Position numbers and translations under genes: made by a program. Positions 34,220-42,576 of a DNA stretch of 64,000 bases are shown here, piece after piece. The DNA is from JANQEU01 sp965601455. GTDB taxonomy: Bacteria > Bacteroidota > Bacteroidia > Cytophagales > Cyclobacteriaceae. The DNA is taken from positions 1,674,001-1,738,000 of the forward strand of contig OZ271831.1 of NCBI GenBank assembly GCA_965601455.1. The letters run 5' to 3'. The notes beneath the pieces are model-generated. The model ran no database searches. It saw nothing but the letters and a program-made list of their open reading frames with translations, and was not told the origin of the DNA. How positions within the stretch are numbered: the stretch's first letter is position 1; each line of letters begins with the position of its first letter.

Positions 34220-34270
34220 TCAGTGATTCTCTTTGGTGAAAAAATATCTTCGTAAGACTTAAGGGAAAAC

Positions 34271-34300
34271 TTGATTCTAAATGTTAGCAGTATAATTTTG
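34271..34300 (+). promoter_or_regulatory. Strong Bacteroidota promoter of the fecR-like gene
   Basis: TTG (34271-34273), exactly 19 nt spacer, then TAATTTTG (34293-34300): a full match to the TTG-N19-TAnnTTTG pattern. Transcription would begin near 34305-34308, at or just before the ATG at 34309, implying an almost leaderless mRNA. Confidence 0.65.
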
Positions 34301-34308
34301 CAACTGGG

Positions 34309-35229
34309 ATGGAGGAGATACTAGCCAAATATTTTTCCGGAGAGGCCACGGAAGAAGAACGTTCGAAAGTTCTTCAATGGAGAACTGAAAACAGAGAAGA
34401 CTTTCTGGCTTCGAAAATGGCATGGTCAGCCACCGTGAAGGTGAATTCATCATCTTCTCGATTGGAGGAAATAGTCGGTAAGGTTGATAATGTTCGCACT
34501 ATGCCAGTGTGGTTAAAATATGCGGCAACTGTGCTTGTCCTCCTGGCTGCAATTCTTAGTATCTACTATTACAACTCGGATAATACCAATTACGTCTCGA
34601 ACATCGACAAGCTACCCGACGGAACTAAAACTATTTTACATAAGGACTCCAGAATAGCTCAGATCGAAGATGAAGAGTTTAGGAAAGTTAAAATGGAGGG
34701 TAGGGTATATTTCGACGTCAAACGTATGGAAGACAAACCGTTCATAATCGAAACTGATCAGGCGATCATCGAGGTATTGGGTACTTCATTTGTGGTAGAT
34801 GCCGGGAAGGAAAATACAACTGAAGTCATTGTCGAAAGTGGTACAGTAGCTCTATCACAAAGGCCTGATGTTTATGATGGACGAATAACAAGGGTAACAC
34901 TAAATGCCGGAGAGATCGGTATCATTACCCCAAATGCAAAAGGGGTGATCAAAAAGAATAATAAAGACGAGAATTACCTTTCGTGGGTCAATAGGGAGTT
35001 GGTATTCAAAAGAACCAACCTGGCAGATGTTGCAAGTCTGATGGACGATGTTTACGGCTACCAAATCGTTTTTGATAACTCTGCAATTGCAAATTGCACG
35101 TTAACAGCTACATACGAGAAGAAATCACCAGAGCAAATCGCTCGATTGATTTCAAGCACATTTGGCTTTACTTATTCCGTGAACCCGGATAATAGAACGA
35201 TTGTCTTCTCCGGACAGTCTTGTCAATAA
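34309..35229 (+). CDS. FecR-family anti-sigma factor with DUF4974 domain
   Basis: N-terminal helical cytoplasmic part 'MEEILAKYFSGEATEEERSKVLQW', a transmembrane helix (~68-88), then the periplasmic FecR domain ('LPDGTKTILHKDSRI', 'GRVYFDVKRMEDKPFIIETDQAIIEVLGTSFVVDA', 'ESGTVAL') and a C-terminal DUF4974/STN-like domain from ~235 ('LVFKRTNLADVASLMDDVYGYQIVFDN'). FecR proteins relay signals from TonB receptors to ECF sigma factors. Here neither a sigma factor nor a SusC/TonB receptor is adjacent, so it is an orphan. The downstream gene (menD) converges 13 nt away. Confidence 0.93.
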   Translation: MEEILAKYFSGEATEEERSKVLQWRTENREDFLASKMAWSATVKVNSSSSRLEEIVGKVDNVRTMPVWLKYAATVLVLLAAILSIYYYNSDNTNYVSNIDKLPDGTKTILHKDSRIAQIEDEEFRKVKMEGRVYFDVKRMEDKPFIIETDQAIIEVLGTSFVVDAGKENTTEVIVESGTVALSQRPDVYDGRITRVTLNAGEIGIITPNAKGVIKKNNKDENYLSWVNRELVFKRTNLADVASLMDDVYGYQIVFDNSAIANCTLTATYEKKSPEQIARLISSTFGFTYSVNPDNRTIVFSGQSCQ

Positions 35230-35242
35230 ATCAATTTCTTAA

Positions 35243-36922
35243 TCAGGAAAACCGACTCTTCACTGCCTTGAATGCGCGTTGATTAATCTCCTGGTTCGTT
35301 TGAATTTCCAGTAGCTTTGGCTTGCCTGTACTCTCAAAGAATGTACTAAGCGCTAAGGATAATGTTACTTCATCATTAGCCTTGAAATAAGATAAACCGG
35401 ATTCCTGTGCTGCTTCTTTCATATCACGGTTGTGGACCGTATTGAAGTATTTTTCTTTCAGTGTTTCTCCCAGTTTCGCAGGCCCCGGGATCATATCAAA
35501 AATTCCACCTCCGAAATTGTTGAACACCACAACAAATAGATTGCTGAGATCATACTCGTGGAAAAAAGCATTTCGATCGTAAAGAAAACTCAAGTCTCCA
35601 GTAAGTAGTATGTTCTTTCTTTGACTGATAAGCGAATAACCTACTGCCGTCCCATTGGTACCATCAATACCGCTGGTCCCTCGGTTGGCAATTACTTTTC
35701 CTTTACCATGCCATCCGATCAGATTCGCATAGCGAACGGCCATGCTGTTGGCAAGATGTAGATCGATGTCCTCCGGAAGATTACGCATCACATCATAAAA
35801 AGCCAATATCTCGGAGAAGGGTTGTGATGCAATCTCCTGGCTCGATTGAGATTCCGCTTGCGTTTCTTCTCTAACCCATTGATTAAAGTACTCTTCATTT
35901 CCACTGAATTCGGATTCCAATATGATCTTGATGACAGAATTCAGGTCTGACTGTAGGTATTGGATTTCAGTCTGATAAGGATTGCTGTATGAGGGTGCTT
36001 TCTCGGAAACGTGAATTTGGCTTGCTTGACTATTCCGTAAGAACAATTTCAAATTCTTTGAAATCAGTGATTTTCCGCAACTAATGATCAAGTCAGGTTC
36101 AAGCTCTTTCCATTTTTGACGGTTTCCAAGAAACCAATCTTGCTTTTGAATAGCTGGTGAAACTCTATCCGCGTTTGAAATAATATCGGAAAGGACGGCA
36201 ATTCTCTTTTTCTGACCTAGTTGTGATATCAACTTGCATTCTTCCTCGGTAAGGTCCCCCTGGCCAATAACGAACAGAATTCTATCAGCCGAGATTAATC
36301 GTCCGATCAGATTCTCTTGTTGAGATTTTGACAGCGTATGACTTGGAGAGTCAACTACATACACCTTCTTCTGCTCAACGAATTCAATCTTGTCCGTTGT
36401 ATGCTCGGGATAAAAGGGCTCCCTGAAAGGAAAATTCAGATGGACTGGGCCAGCCTCCGTTTTCGACGCGGCAAATGCTTGCGAAAGAGACCTTTCATAT
36501 TCAAATATTGCATCCGGATGTGAGCGGTCCACCGGCATTTGATGAAAGAAACGGATGTGATTCGAGAATACATTCTGTTGCCTGATAGTCTGACCATCCC
36601 ATTGGTCAATCCATTCGGGAGGACGGTCAGCGGAGAGGATGATCAATGGAATATTCTTGTAAAATGCTTCAGCGATTGCAGGACCGTAGTTGAGAAGGGC
36701 TGTACCAGATGTACAGCACAAAACCACCGGTGTCTGACTTGCTTCCGCGATACCCAGCGCAATGAACCCGGCAGACCGTTCGTCGACAATTACAAATGAC
36801 TCAATTCTCTGATGATTACCGAAGCTGGCGCTTATCGGAGCATTTCTGGATCCCGGTGAAAAAACAGCGTATCTAACACCATGCTGGTAACAACTTTCCG
36901 CTAATTGATCGATGAGATCCAT
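35243..36922 (-). CDS. menD: 2-succinyl-5-enolpyruvyl-6-hydroxy-3-cyclohexene-1-carboxylate synthase
   Basis: ThDP-dependent MenD, which joins isochorismate and 2-oxoglutarate in menaquinone synthesis. N-terminal 'RYAVFSPGSRNAPISASF', catalytic Glu region 'ERSAGFIALGIAEASQTPVVLCCTSGTALLNYGPAIAEAFY', 'LSADRPPEWIDQWDGQTIRQ', 'ANRGTSGIDGTNGTAVGYS' and the ThDP/Mg motif 'LTGDLSFLYDRNAFF...NNFGGGIFDMIP'. 559 residues, normal. Starts 2 nt after the isochorismate synthase stop, whose product it uses. Menaquinone is the usual respiratory quinone in Bacteroidota. Confidence 0.97.
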   Translation of the reverse strand: MDLIDQLAESCYQHGVRYAVFSPGSRNAPISASFGNHQRIESFVIVDERSAGFIALGIAEASQTPVVLCCTSGTALLNYGPAIAEAFYKNIPLIILSADRPPEWIDQWDGQTIRQQNVFSNHIRFFHQMPVDRSHPDAIFEYERSLSQAFAASKTEAGPVHLNFPFREPFYPEHTTDKIEFVEQKKVYVVDSPSHTLSKSQQENLIGRLISADRILFVIGQGDLTEEECKLISQLGQKKRIAVLSDIISNADRVSPAIQKQDWFLGNRQKWKELEPDLIISCGKSLISKNLKLFLRNSQASQIHVSEKAPSYSNPYQTEIQYLQSDLNSVIKIILESEFSGNEEYFNQWVREETQAESQSSQEIASQPFSEILAFYDVMRNLPEDIDLHLANSMAVRYANLIGWHGKGKVIANRGTSGIDGTNGTAVGYSLISQRKNILLTGDLSFLYDRNAFFHEYDLSNLFVVVFNNFGGGIFDMIPGPAKLGETLKEKYFNTVHNRDMKEAAQESGLSYFKANDEVTLSLALSTFFESTGKPKLLEIQTNQEINQRAFKAVKSRFS

Positions 36923-36923
36923 C

Positions 36924-38102
36924 TTAATTCAATAGATCTTTCATTGTATTCATCTTCAGTTCGGTTTCCTGAAACTCCTTTTCCGGATCCGAATCTTCCG
37001 TAATCCCTGCACCGGCAAATAAGCGTAATCGATGATTACCGACCTTCATACAACGTAAGTTGACAAATATTTCTGTCTTACTTTCCACGTTAACTGGGCC
37101 AAGGAATCCAGCATACAGTTCTCTATTATAACCTTCGTACTGATGAATGAATTGTAGTGATTCCATTAATGGCATGCCACAAACAGCTGAAGTGGGATGC
37201 AATAATTCAAGCATTATATCACCCAGATTAGGCATATTGACTTCCTTCATGTCCACCAAATATTCGGTCTTCAAATGAGCCAACTTTCCTGCTTTAATGG
37301 TCTTGGGACCGTATTCATTAAACTCCCTTAACCTGATTTTTTTAAAACAGTCAATAATATATCGACTCACGAATGCTTGTTCCTCAATTTCCTTTTGTGT
37401 CCACGCAATTTCATTGAGCTGCTTGTCTTCCGATAATTTCTGAGTGCCTGCAAGGGCTACAGTCTTAAAAGAATCGTCTTCAATTGAAATAATACTTTCT
37501 GGTGTAGCTCCAAACCAAAGTCCCCAATCAGGGTGGTAAAGCAGATATATAAAGGCATTGGGATACTTTTCATCAGCTTTTTCGAATAGATCAAATGGAT
37601 CAAGATCTTCGTCCATCATAATGTCCTGGAACCGAGACAGAACTACCTTACCAAATTCATTATTGGAAATGGCCTTCTTTGCGAGCTGTACTTGCTCCTG
37701 AAACTTTGAAACATCATTAAACGAATCCAACACCGGAAGTCGAACATCTTCCTCAATTTCATTCTTCCATCGGTCAATTGCCTCTGCACCTATCACCGGA
37801 TTGATGAAACTTGTGGTTTCCCGATCATGGTTTGTTTTCAACAGTATGTCGGCTTTGATGAAAGTCGGATTGATAGGGTGTTGAGCTTCAAATGGATTGA
37901 GAATAAATCCAGGAGTTCGCTGATATAACTCCGTATCATTAGTAGAGATTTCCGGTCTCAAATCGACAATTGCTGTACGTTCCTTTTCATTGGGCAATCT
38001 CCAGATTACCATAGGGAAAGATTTACCTATTGATTTTTGAAACACCTTGTATGGATGTTCCCCATGGAAGAGTTTCGCAATATCTAGGGCTTCTAGTTTC
38101 AA
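36924..38102 (-). CDS. menF: Isochorismate synthase (chorismate-binding family)
   Basis: Converts chorismate to isochorismate. The C-terminal two thirds is the chorismate-binding fold: 'FGKVVLSRFQDI', 'FGATPESIISIEDDSFKTVALAGTQ', 'LLHPTSAVCGMP', 'YNRELYAGFLGPVNVESKTEIFVNLRCMKV' and 'LFAGAGITEDSDPEKEFQETELKMNTM'. 392 residues, near the EntC/MenF size. It overlaps the thioesterase gene by 4 nt and is followed after 1 nt by menD, so it serves menaquinone rather than siderophore synthesis. Confidence 0.93.
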   Translation of the reverse strand: MKLEALDIAKLFHGEHPYKVFQKSIGKSFPMVIWRLPNEKERTAIVDLRPEISTNDTELYQRTPGFILNPFEAQHPINPTFIKADILLKTNHDRETTSFINPVIGAEAIDRWKNEIEEDVRLPVLDSFNDVSKFQEQVQLAKKAISNNEFGKVVLSRFQDIMMDEDLDPFDLFEKADEKYPNAFIYLLYHPDWGLWFGATPESIISIEDDSFKTVALAGTQKLSEDKQLNEIAWTQKEIEEQAFVSRYIIDCFKKIRLREFNEYGPKTIKAGKLAHLKTEYLVDMKEVNMPNLGDIMLELLHPTSAVCGMPLMESLQFIHQYEGYNRELYAGFLGPVNVESKTEIFVNLRCMKVGNHRLRLFAGAGITEDSDPEKEFQETELKMNTMKDLLN

Positions 38103-38521
38103 TGCTTATGATCTAAAACCGCAACTGTAAGTCTGCTTATGCAAACCAGCTCATCTTCATCATTTGTAATGCGGATCTCCCAAACATGTGTTTTTCTACC
38201 TAAGTGAATGGCGGAGCAAATCCCGTGTACAAATCCTTGTCGAGCCGACTTAATATGATTGGCGTTTATGGCAAGGCCCACTGGAAACTGCTTTGACAAA
38301 TCGAGTAGGAGTGTTGACGCCACGCTTCCCAGTGTTTCGGCAAGGGCCACCGAAGCTCCTCCATGAAGTAGACCTAGTGGCTGTTTTGTTCTCTCGTCAA
38401 CAGGCATCTTTCCTTTCAAAAACTCTGTTCCGACCTCAGTGATTTCAATTCCGAGATATTCGAACATGTTACCTTGCCCGAGAGCATTTATTTGATTCAG
38501 ATCTGTATTAGGTGGAAACAT
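38099..38521 (-). CDS. PaaI/YdiI-type hotdog thioesterase, candidate DHNA-CoA thioesterase
   Basis: Start placed at ATG 38521 (MFPPNTDLNQ); an in-frame ATG at 38566 is possible but would overlap the divergent gene start. 'LPVDERTKQPLGLLHGGASVALAETLGSVASTLL' carries the catalytic region HGGxxxxLAE of YdiI/MenI enzymes, followed by 'GLAINANHIKSARQGFVHGICSAIHLGRKTHVWEIRI'. The 140-residue length fits. Position at the head of isochorismate synthase and menD supports a role in releasing 1,4-dihydroxy-2-naphthoate from CoA (MenI function), by inference. Confidence 0.88.
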   Translation of the reverse strand: MFPPNTDLNQINALGQGNMFEYLGIEITEVGTEFLKGKMPVDERTKQPLGLLHGGASVALAETLGSVASTLLLDLSKQFPVGLAINANHIKSARQGFVHGICSAIHLGRKTHVWEIRITNDEDELVCISRLTVAVLDHKH

Positions 38522-38565
38522 GGATTTGTCTACTTTCGCAATGCGAACAAAGATACATTTCTCCA

Positions 38566-39195
38566 TTGAACACCAAGAAGATATTCATCGTTCGTCACGG
38601 TCAGACGGATTACAACAAAAACAACATGGTACAAGGAAGTGGGATTGACGCTCCTTTGAATGAGACCGGAAAAAAACAAGCCAGACAGTTTTTTGAGGCT
38701 TTTGGGAACGAGCCGTTTGATAAAATTTATGTCTCTGAATTGCAGCGAACCCTACAGTCTGTTAAGCTATTTGTGGAAGCGGGTGTCTCGTATGAAAAGT
38801 TGAAGGGACTCAACGAAATTAGCTGGGGTTCACAGGAAGGAAAGCCTTTTTCTGAGCAATCCTCTCAATTGTATCATGAAACTGTAACAGGTTGGAGAAA
38901 TGGAAACCTTGATCTCAATGTCGGTGGGGGTGAATCACCGAATCAGGTAATGACACGTCAAAAGGAGGCAATCGATCATATTCTGACGCAGGAAAACGAA
39001 AAATACGTTTTGATCTGTATGCACGGCAGGGCTATGAGGATTATGCTATCGTGGATGTTGGGCTATGGTCTGGAGCATATGGATCAGTTCGAACACACGA
39101 ATCTGGGTTTATACGAATTAACTCATACCGGAACCATGTTCCGTGTTGACAGATTCAACGATACAACACACCTTAACGGAATATCGAATAGTTAA
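38566..39195 (+). CDS. Histidine phosphatase (phosphoglycerate mutase-like)
   Basis: Start set at TTG 38566, giving 'NTKKIFIVRHGQTDYNKNN' at the N-terminus, the usual place of the phosphohistidine RHG motif. An ATG at 38512 in frame would add 18 residues antisense to the thioesterase and is less likely. 'ISWGSQEGKPFSE' and 'ICMHGRAMRIMLSWML' supply the other active-site residues (Glu and second His). 209 residues, a cytoplasmic phosphatase of the GpmB/CobC type with unknown substrate. Back-to-back with the men genes. Confidence 0.9.
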   Translation: MNTKKIFIVRHGQTDYNKNNMVQGSGIDAPLNETGKKQARQFFEAFGNEPFDKIYVSELQRTLQSVKLFVEAGVSYEKLKGLNEISWGSQEGKPFSEQSSQLYHETVTGWRNGNLDLNVGGGESPNQVMTRQKEAIDHILTQENEKYVLICMHGRAMRIMLSWMLGYGLEHMDQFEHTNLGLYELTHTGTMFRVDRFNDTTHLNGISNS

Positions 39196-39237
39196 TTTCT
39201 GCTTCATTTCCGGTATCTTAATATCAAAAAAGATGCT

Positions 39238-40125
39238 ATGAAATTTGGGACTCCCGAATTATCCGAGTTGGATGAGCTCGATCTTACACTCCCTGAAGAC
39301 CATCCCGATACAGTCTCGTTCAAAAATCCAGATAAGGGTACAAAAGTATTCATTGGCTGCAGCGCCTGGAATATGGATGAATGGGTTGGATCCGTGTTTC
39401 CTGAAAAAACCAAGAAAAAGGACTACCTGGCGGAATACATGAAGCGATTCAATTGTGTGGAGCTAAATAGTACGTTTTACAACGTGAAGAAAGCCAATAT
39501 GCAGAGCTGGGCTGAGCAGGCGAAGGATAACCATTTCAAATTCTGTCCAAAGTTCAATCGGCGAATCAGTCACATTAAAAGATTGAAGGAAGACATTTTT
39601 GAGTTCACTGATTATTTCGCTGAGATGTGTCTTAATTTCGGTGATAACCTTGGGATGACTTTTTTGCAAATGCCGGAAAACTTCGGGCCTAAATGGTTTG
39701 AAAGGCTGCGTGATTTCCTGGAAAATCTGCCCAAAGAGTTACCCGTAGCTGTGGAATTGAGGCATCCGGAATGGTTTCAAGGGGAAGCCTTTGATGAAAC
39801 CTTTCATCTACTAAATGAGCTTGGAAAGACTGCTGTAATAACGGACACTGCGTTAAAGAGAGATATAATTCACCAACGATTGACAGAGGGTAAAGTATTT
39901 GTTCGTTTCGCAGGCTATGAAGACCACCCAACTAATGAAACAAGATTGATGGAATGGTCCAAAAGGTTAAAAAACTGGTCTGATCGAGGGGTTTCAGAAG
40001 TATATTTCTTTTGTAAGCATGAGGACGAGACATTCTCGGCAAATACAGCCGATTTTTTGATACGTCAGGTCAACCAAAATCTCGGTCTGAAGCTTAGGTC
40101 CCCATTTGATCCTGTTGATGGCTAA
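39238..40125 (+). CDS. DUF72 (YecE-like) protein
   Basis: A 295-residue TIM-barrel-like protein of the DUF72/COG1801 family: 'VFIGCSAWNMDEWVGSVFPEKTKKKDYLAEYMKRFNCVELNSTFYNV', 'FKFCPKFNRRISHIKRL', 'GMTFLQMPENFGPKWFERLRDFLENLPKELPVAVELRHPEWF', 'AVITDTALKRDIIHQRLT'. Activity is unknown; a nucleic-acid metabolism link has been suggested for the family. The stop lies 8 nt inside the LigD gene start, so it is translationally coupled to the end-joining ligase, which is the most useful clue to its role. Confidence 0.93.
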   Translation: MKFGTPELSELDELDLTLPEDHPDTVSFKNPDKGTKVFIGCSAWNMDEWVGSVFPEKTKKKDYLAEYMKRFNCVELNSTFYNVKKANMQSWAEQAKDNHFKFCPKFNRRISHIKRLKEDIFEFTDYFAEMCLNFGDNLGMTFLQMPENFGPKWFERLRDFLENLPKELPVAVELRHPEWFQGEAFDETFHLLNELGKTAVITDTALKRDIIHQRLTEGKVFVRFAGYEDHPTNETRLMEWSKRLKNWSDRGVSEVYFFCKHEDETFSANTADFLIRQVNQNLGLKLRSPFDPVDG

Positions 40126-42427
40126 GAAAAGGATTCATGTAGAGGTAGGTAAGCGTACGCTGGAGCTGTCCAACCTTGATAAACTGCTTTATCCGGAGGA
40201 CGGGGTGGTAAAAGCAGAAGTAATCGAGTATTACTTAAAACTGGCACCCACTATCCTACACCATCTGAAAGGTCGTCCTCTTTCCCTCGTTCGTTTTCCG
40301 GATGGAATTCACGGGGAGCAGTTTTTTCAAAAGAATCGACCGGAATGGGCCCCTGATTGGGTGGACTACATTCGTTTAGGAGGTGATCGGAAAAAAGAAT
40401 ACGTAGTAGCCACAGAGGAGGCTGCATTAGTATGGTTGGCAAATCTCGCGTGTTTGGAGATTCATCAAATGCATAGTATCCGCATTCATCCCGATAAACC
40501 GGATTACATTGTCTATGATCTGGATCCACCTGAGGGTTTTGACTTTCCTGAACTAAAGATCATTGCTTATCGAATTAAGGAGTACCTGGAGCAGCACGGT
40601 TATCACACGTTTGTCAAGACTACCGGGGGAAAGGGTCTTCATGTAGTTACACCCATCGATCCGGAGTACACCTTTGAGGAAGCGTTTCAGGCTGCGAAGA
40701 AGCTGATGTCACCGTTTGTAGACCGACAGCCAAATTGTACTCTTCACATCGTAAAGGAATCGAGGAAGGGAAGGGTATTGATCGATATCTATCGTAATCG
40801 TCCGAGTCAGACAATTATTAGTGCCTACAGCCTACGTGGAAGGTTAGGAGCCACGGCATCTGTTCCTTTGGCATGGGAGAGACTGGAGACGCTTAATGCT
40901 ACATCGGAGATGAACCTTCGTGCTGCCATCGAGCAGGTAGAAGAGGAAGGTGATCCTTGGGAGTCTATACGAGCCTGGTCAGTCCCATTGCATACTGACA
41001 AAAGGAAACGCGCAGCCAAAACACTTGAGAAGAATCCTAAAAGGAAAACGCCTGAGCAGCTTGAAGAGTACGAGAAGAAAAGAGATTTTGGGAAAACTGC
41101 CGAACCCGAACCCATACCTGACGACGGAGGAGGAAATCGTTTTGTTATTCAGCGACATCACGCATCTCACTTGCATTACGATCTTCGACTAGAGAAGGAC
41201 GGTGTCCTGTTGTCATGGGCAGTTCCTCGTGGGATGCCACCGTTACCAGGCGTAAAGCGACTGGCCGTTCAAACCGAAGACCACCCACTGAAGTATCTGA
41301 CATTCGAAGGCGAGATTCCTAAGGGAGAATACGGCGGTGGTATGATGTGGGTTTATGCCAATGGTAGGTACGAAATCACCAAGGAGAAGAAGAATGGATT
41401 TTACTTCCGCTTGAATGGTCCCCATGTTAATGCCGAGTACCGAATGCACTTGATGAAAGATAAGGAGTGGTTGATGGAGAGGGTGGATTCACCTCAGCAA
41501 AACATGCTTGCAGGATTTGTGAAACCCATGCTAGCGGATTCCAGGAAAAGACCACCAAAAGGAGAGTTCATTTATGAAGTCAAATGGGATGGCATCCGCG
41601 CAATCTTTCTGCTCAATGAAGGGGAACTAACCATCTACAGTAGAAATGGAAATATCATAACCGATAAGTTTCCTGAACTTGATATTCCACAAGAAGCCTT
41701 TCGGGTGAATAATGGAGTATTTGACGGTGAAATTGTTTGTCTGGATAAAGAGGGCAAAGCTGACTTTAAGAAGGTGATACGACGTCTGATGACCAAACGA
41801 GTGGTAGATGTAGAAAACGGCTCTCGTCGTTCGCCTGCATTTGCCTATCTGTTCGATTGTTTATACATGGATGGGAGAAGTCTGTTGAGGGATCCCCTAA
41901 TCCGTAGAAGAGCATGGTTGGAAGATTCTGTACGTATTGACAAGTCTTATCGAATAAGTGAAACGGTGGAGGATGGGGAAGCGCTATTTGAAGCTGCCAA
42001 GTCCCTGGGGGTAGAGGGAATTATGGCAAAAGATCCACACGGTCGATATTCGGTAGGCAAAAGAAGTGAAGCATGGTTAAAGGTGAAAGTGAAACACACC
42101 AGGGATTGCTTCATAATTGGATTTACCACGACAGAGAGTGATCGGAAGAATTTCTTCGGAGCGATTCAGGTAGCCGAAAAAAATGATGATGGATTGATCT
42201 ATCGGGGAAGGGTAGGTACAGGTTTCGATGATTTTCTACTCAAACACCTGAAGGAGAAAATGGATGAATTAATTATCGATGAAAAGCCAATTCAGGCGGA
42301 GGCACATGAAGAGAAGAAAACAATTTGGATAAATCCAACTCTTCAGTGTGAAGTTGAATTTAGCATGATCACCGATAATGGAACCTTTCGTGATCCGGTA
42401 TTCAGGAAACTTATTGATTTACAGTAG
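40118..42427 (+). CDS. ligD: ATP-dependent DNA ligase D (multidomain NHEJ ligase)
   Basis: Start at ATG 40118 (MAKKRIHVEV), overlapping the DUF72 gene. Domain order is polymerase, phosphoesterase, ligase, the mycobacterial order rather than the Pseudomonas one. POL (~10-255): 'LYPEDGVVKAEVIEYY', 'DKPDYIVYDLDPPEGFDF' (metal Asp pair), 'KTTGGKGLHVVTPI'. PE (~315-430): 'RFVIQRHHASHLHYDLRLEKDGVLLSWAVPRGMP', 'GEIPKGEYGGG'. LIG (~465-765): catalytic Lys at ~489 in 'YEVKWDGIRA', then 'DGEIVCLD' and the OB fold. It repairs double-strand breaks with Ku by end trimming, gap filling and sealing. Confidence 0.97.
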   Translation: MAKKRIHVEVGKRTLELSNLDKLLYPEDGVVKAEVIEYYLKLAPTILHHLKGRPLSLVRFPDGIHGEQFFQKNRPEWAPDWVDYIRLGGDRKKEYVVATEEAALVWLANLACLEIHQMHSIRIHPDKPDYIVYDLDPPEGFDFPELKIIAYRIKEYLEQHGYHTFVKTTGGKGLHVVTPIDPEYTFEEAFQAAKKLMSPFVDRQPNCTLHIVKESRKGRVLIDIYRNRPSQTIISAYSLRGRLGATASVPLAWERLETLNATSEMNLRAAIEQVEEEGDPWESIRAWSVPLHTDKRKRAAKTLEKNPKRKTPEQLEEYEKKRDFGKTAEPEPIPDDGGGNRFVIQRHHASHLHYDLRLEKDGVLLSWAVPRGMPPLPGVKRLAVQTEDHPLKYLTFEGEIPKGEYGGGMMWVYANGRYEITKEKKNGFYFRLNGPHVNAEYRMHLMKDKEWLMERVDSPQQNMLAGFVKPMLADSRKRPPKGEFIYEVKWDGIRAIFLLNEGELTIYSRNGNIITDKFPELDIPQEAFRVNNGVFDGEIVCLDKEGKADFKKVIRRLMTKRVVDVENGSRRSPAFAYLFDCLYMDGRSLLRDPLIRRRAWLEDSVRIDKSYRISETVEDGEALFEAAKSLGVEGIMAKDPHGRYSVGKRSEAWLKVKVKHTRDCFIIGFTTTESDRKNFFGAIQVAEKNDDGLIYRGRVGTGFDDFLLKHLKEKMDELIIDEKPIQAEAHEEKKTIWINPTLQCEVEFSMITDNGTFRDPVFRKLIDLQ

Positions 42428-42576
42428 GTTAACATCATTACTGCTAGTTGACCAAATAATATTTTGAGATTATTATCGATAAATTATAAAATGCTGTAAA
42501 TCAATAAATTAGAACTATATACTTTGAGTATTAATTTGAATAATTTATCTTTTCCTGAAATTAGTAACTTTACAAT

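Noticed and set aside
34309..35229. FecR as part of a SusCD polysaccharide locus
   Set aside because: No sigma factor, TonB receptor or SusD gene is adjacent; the next gene is menD on the other strand.
38512..38565. ATG start for the histidine phosphatase
   Set aside because: It adds 18 residues unlike the family and antisense to the thioesterase start; the RHG motif is normally within ten residues of the N-terminus.
42428..42576. Possible separate small gene between ligD and ku
   Set aside because: AT-rich with stops in all frames; best read as the ku promoter region.
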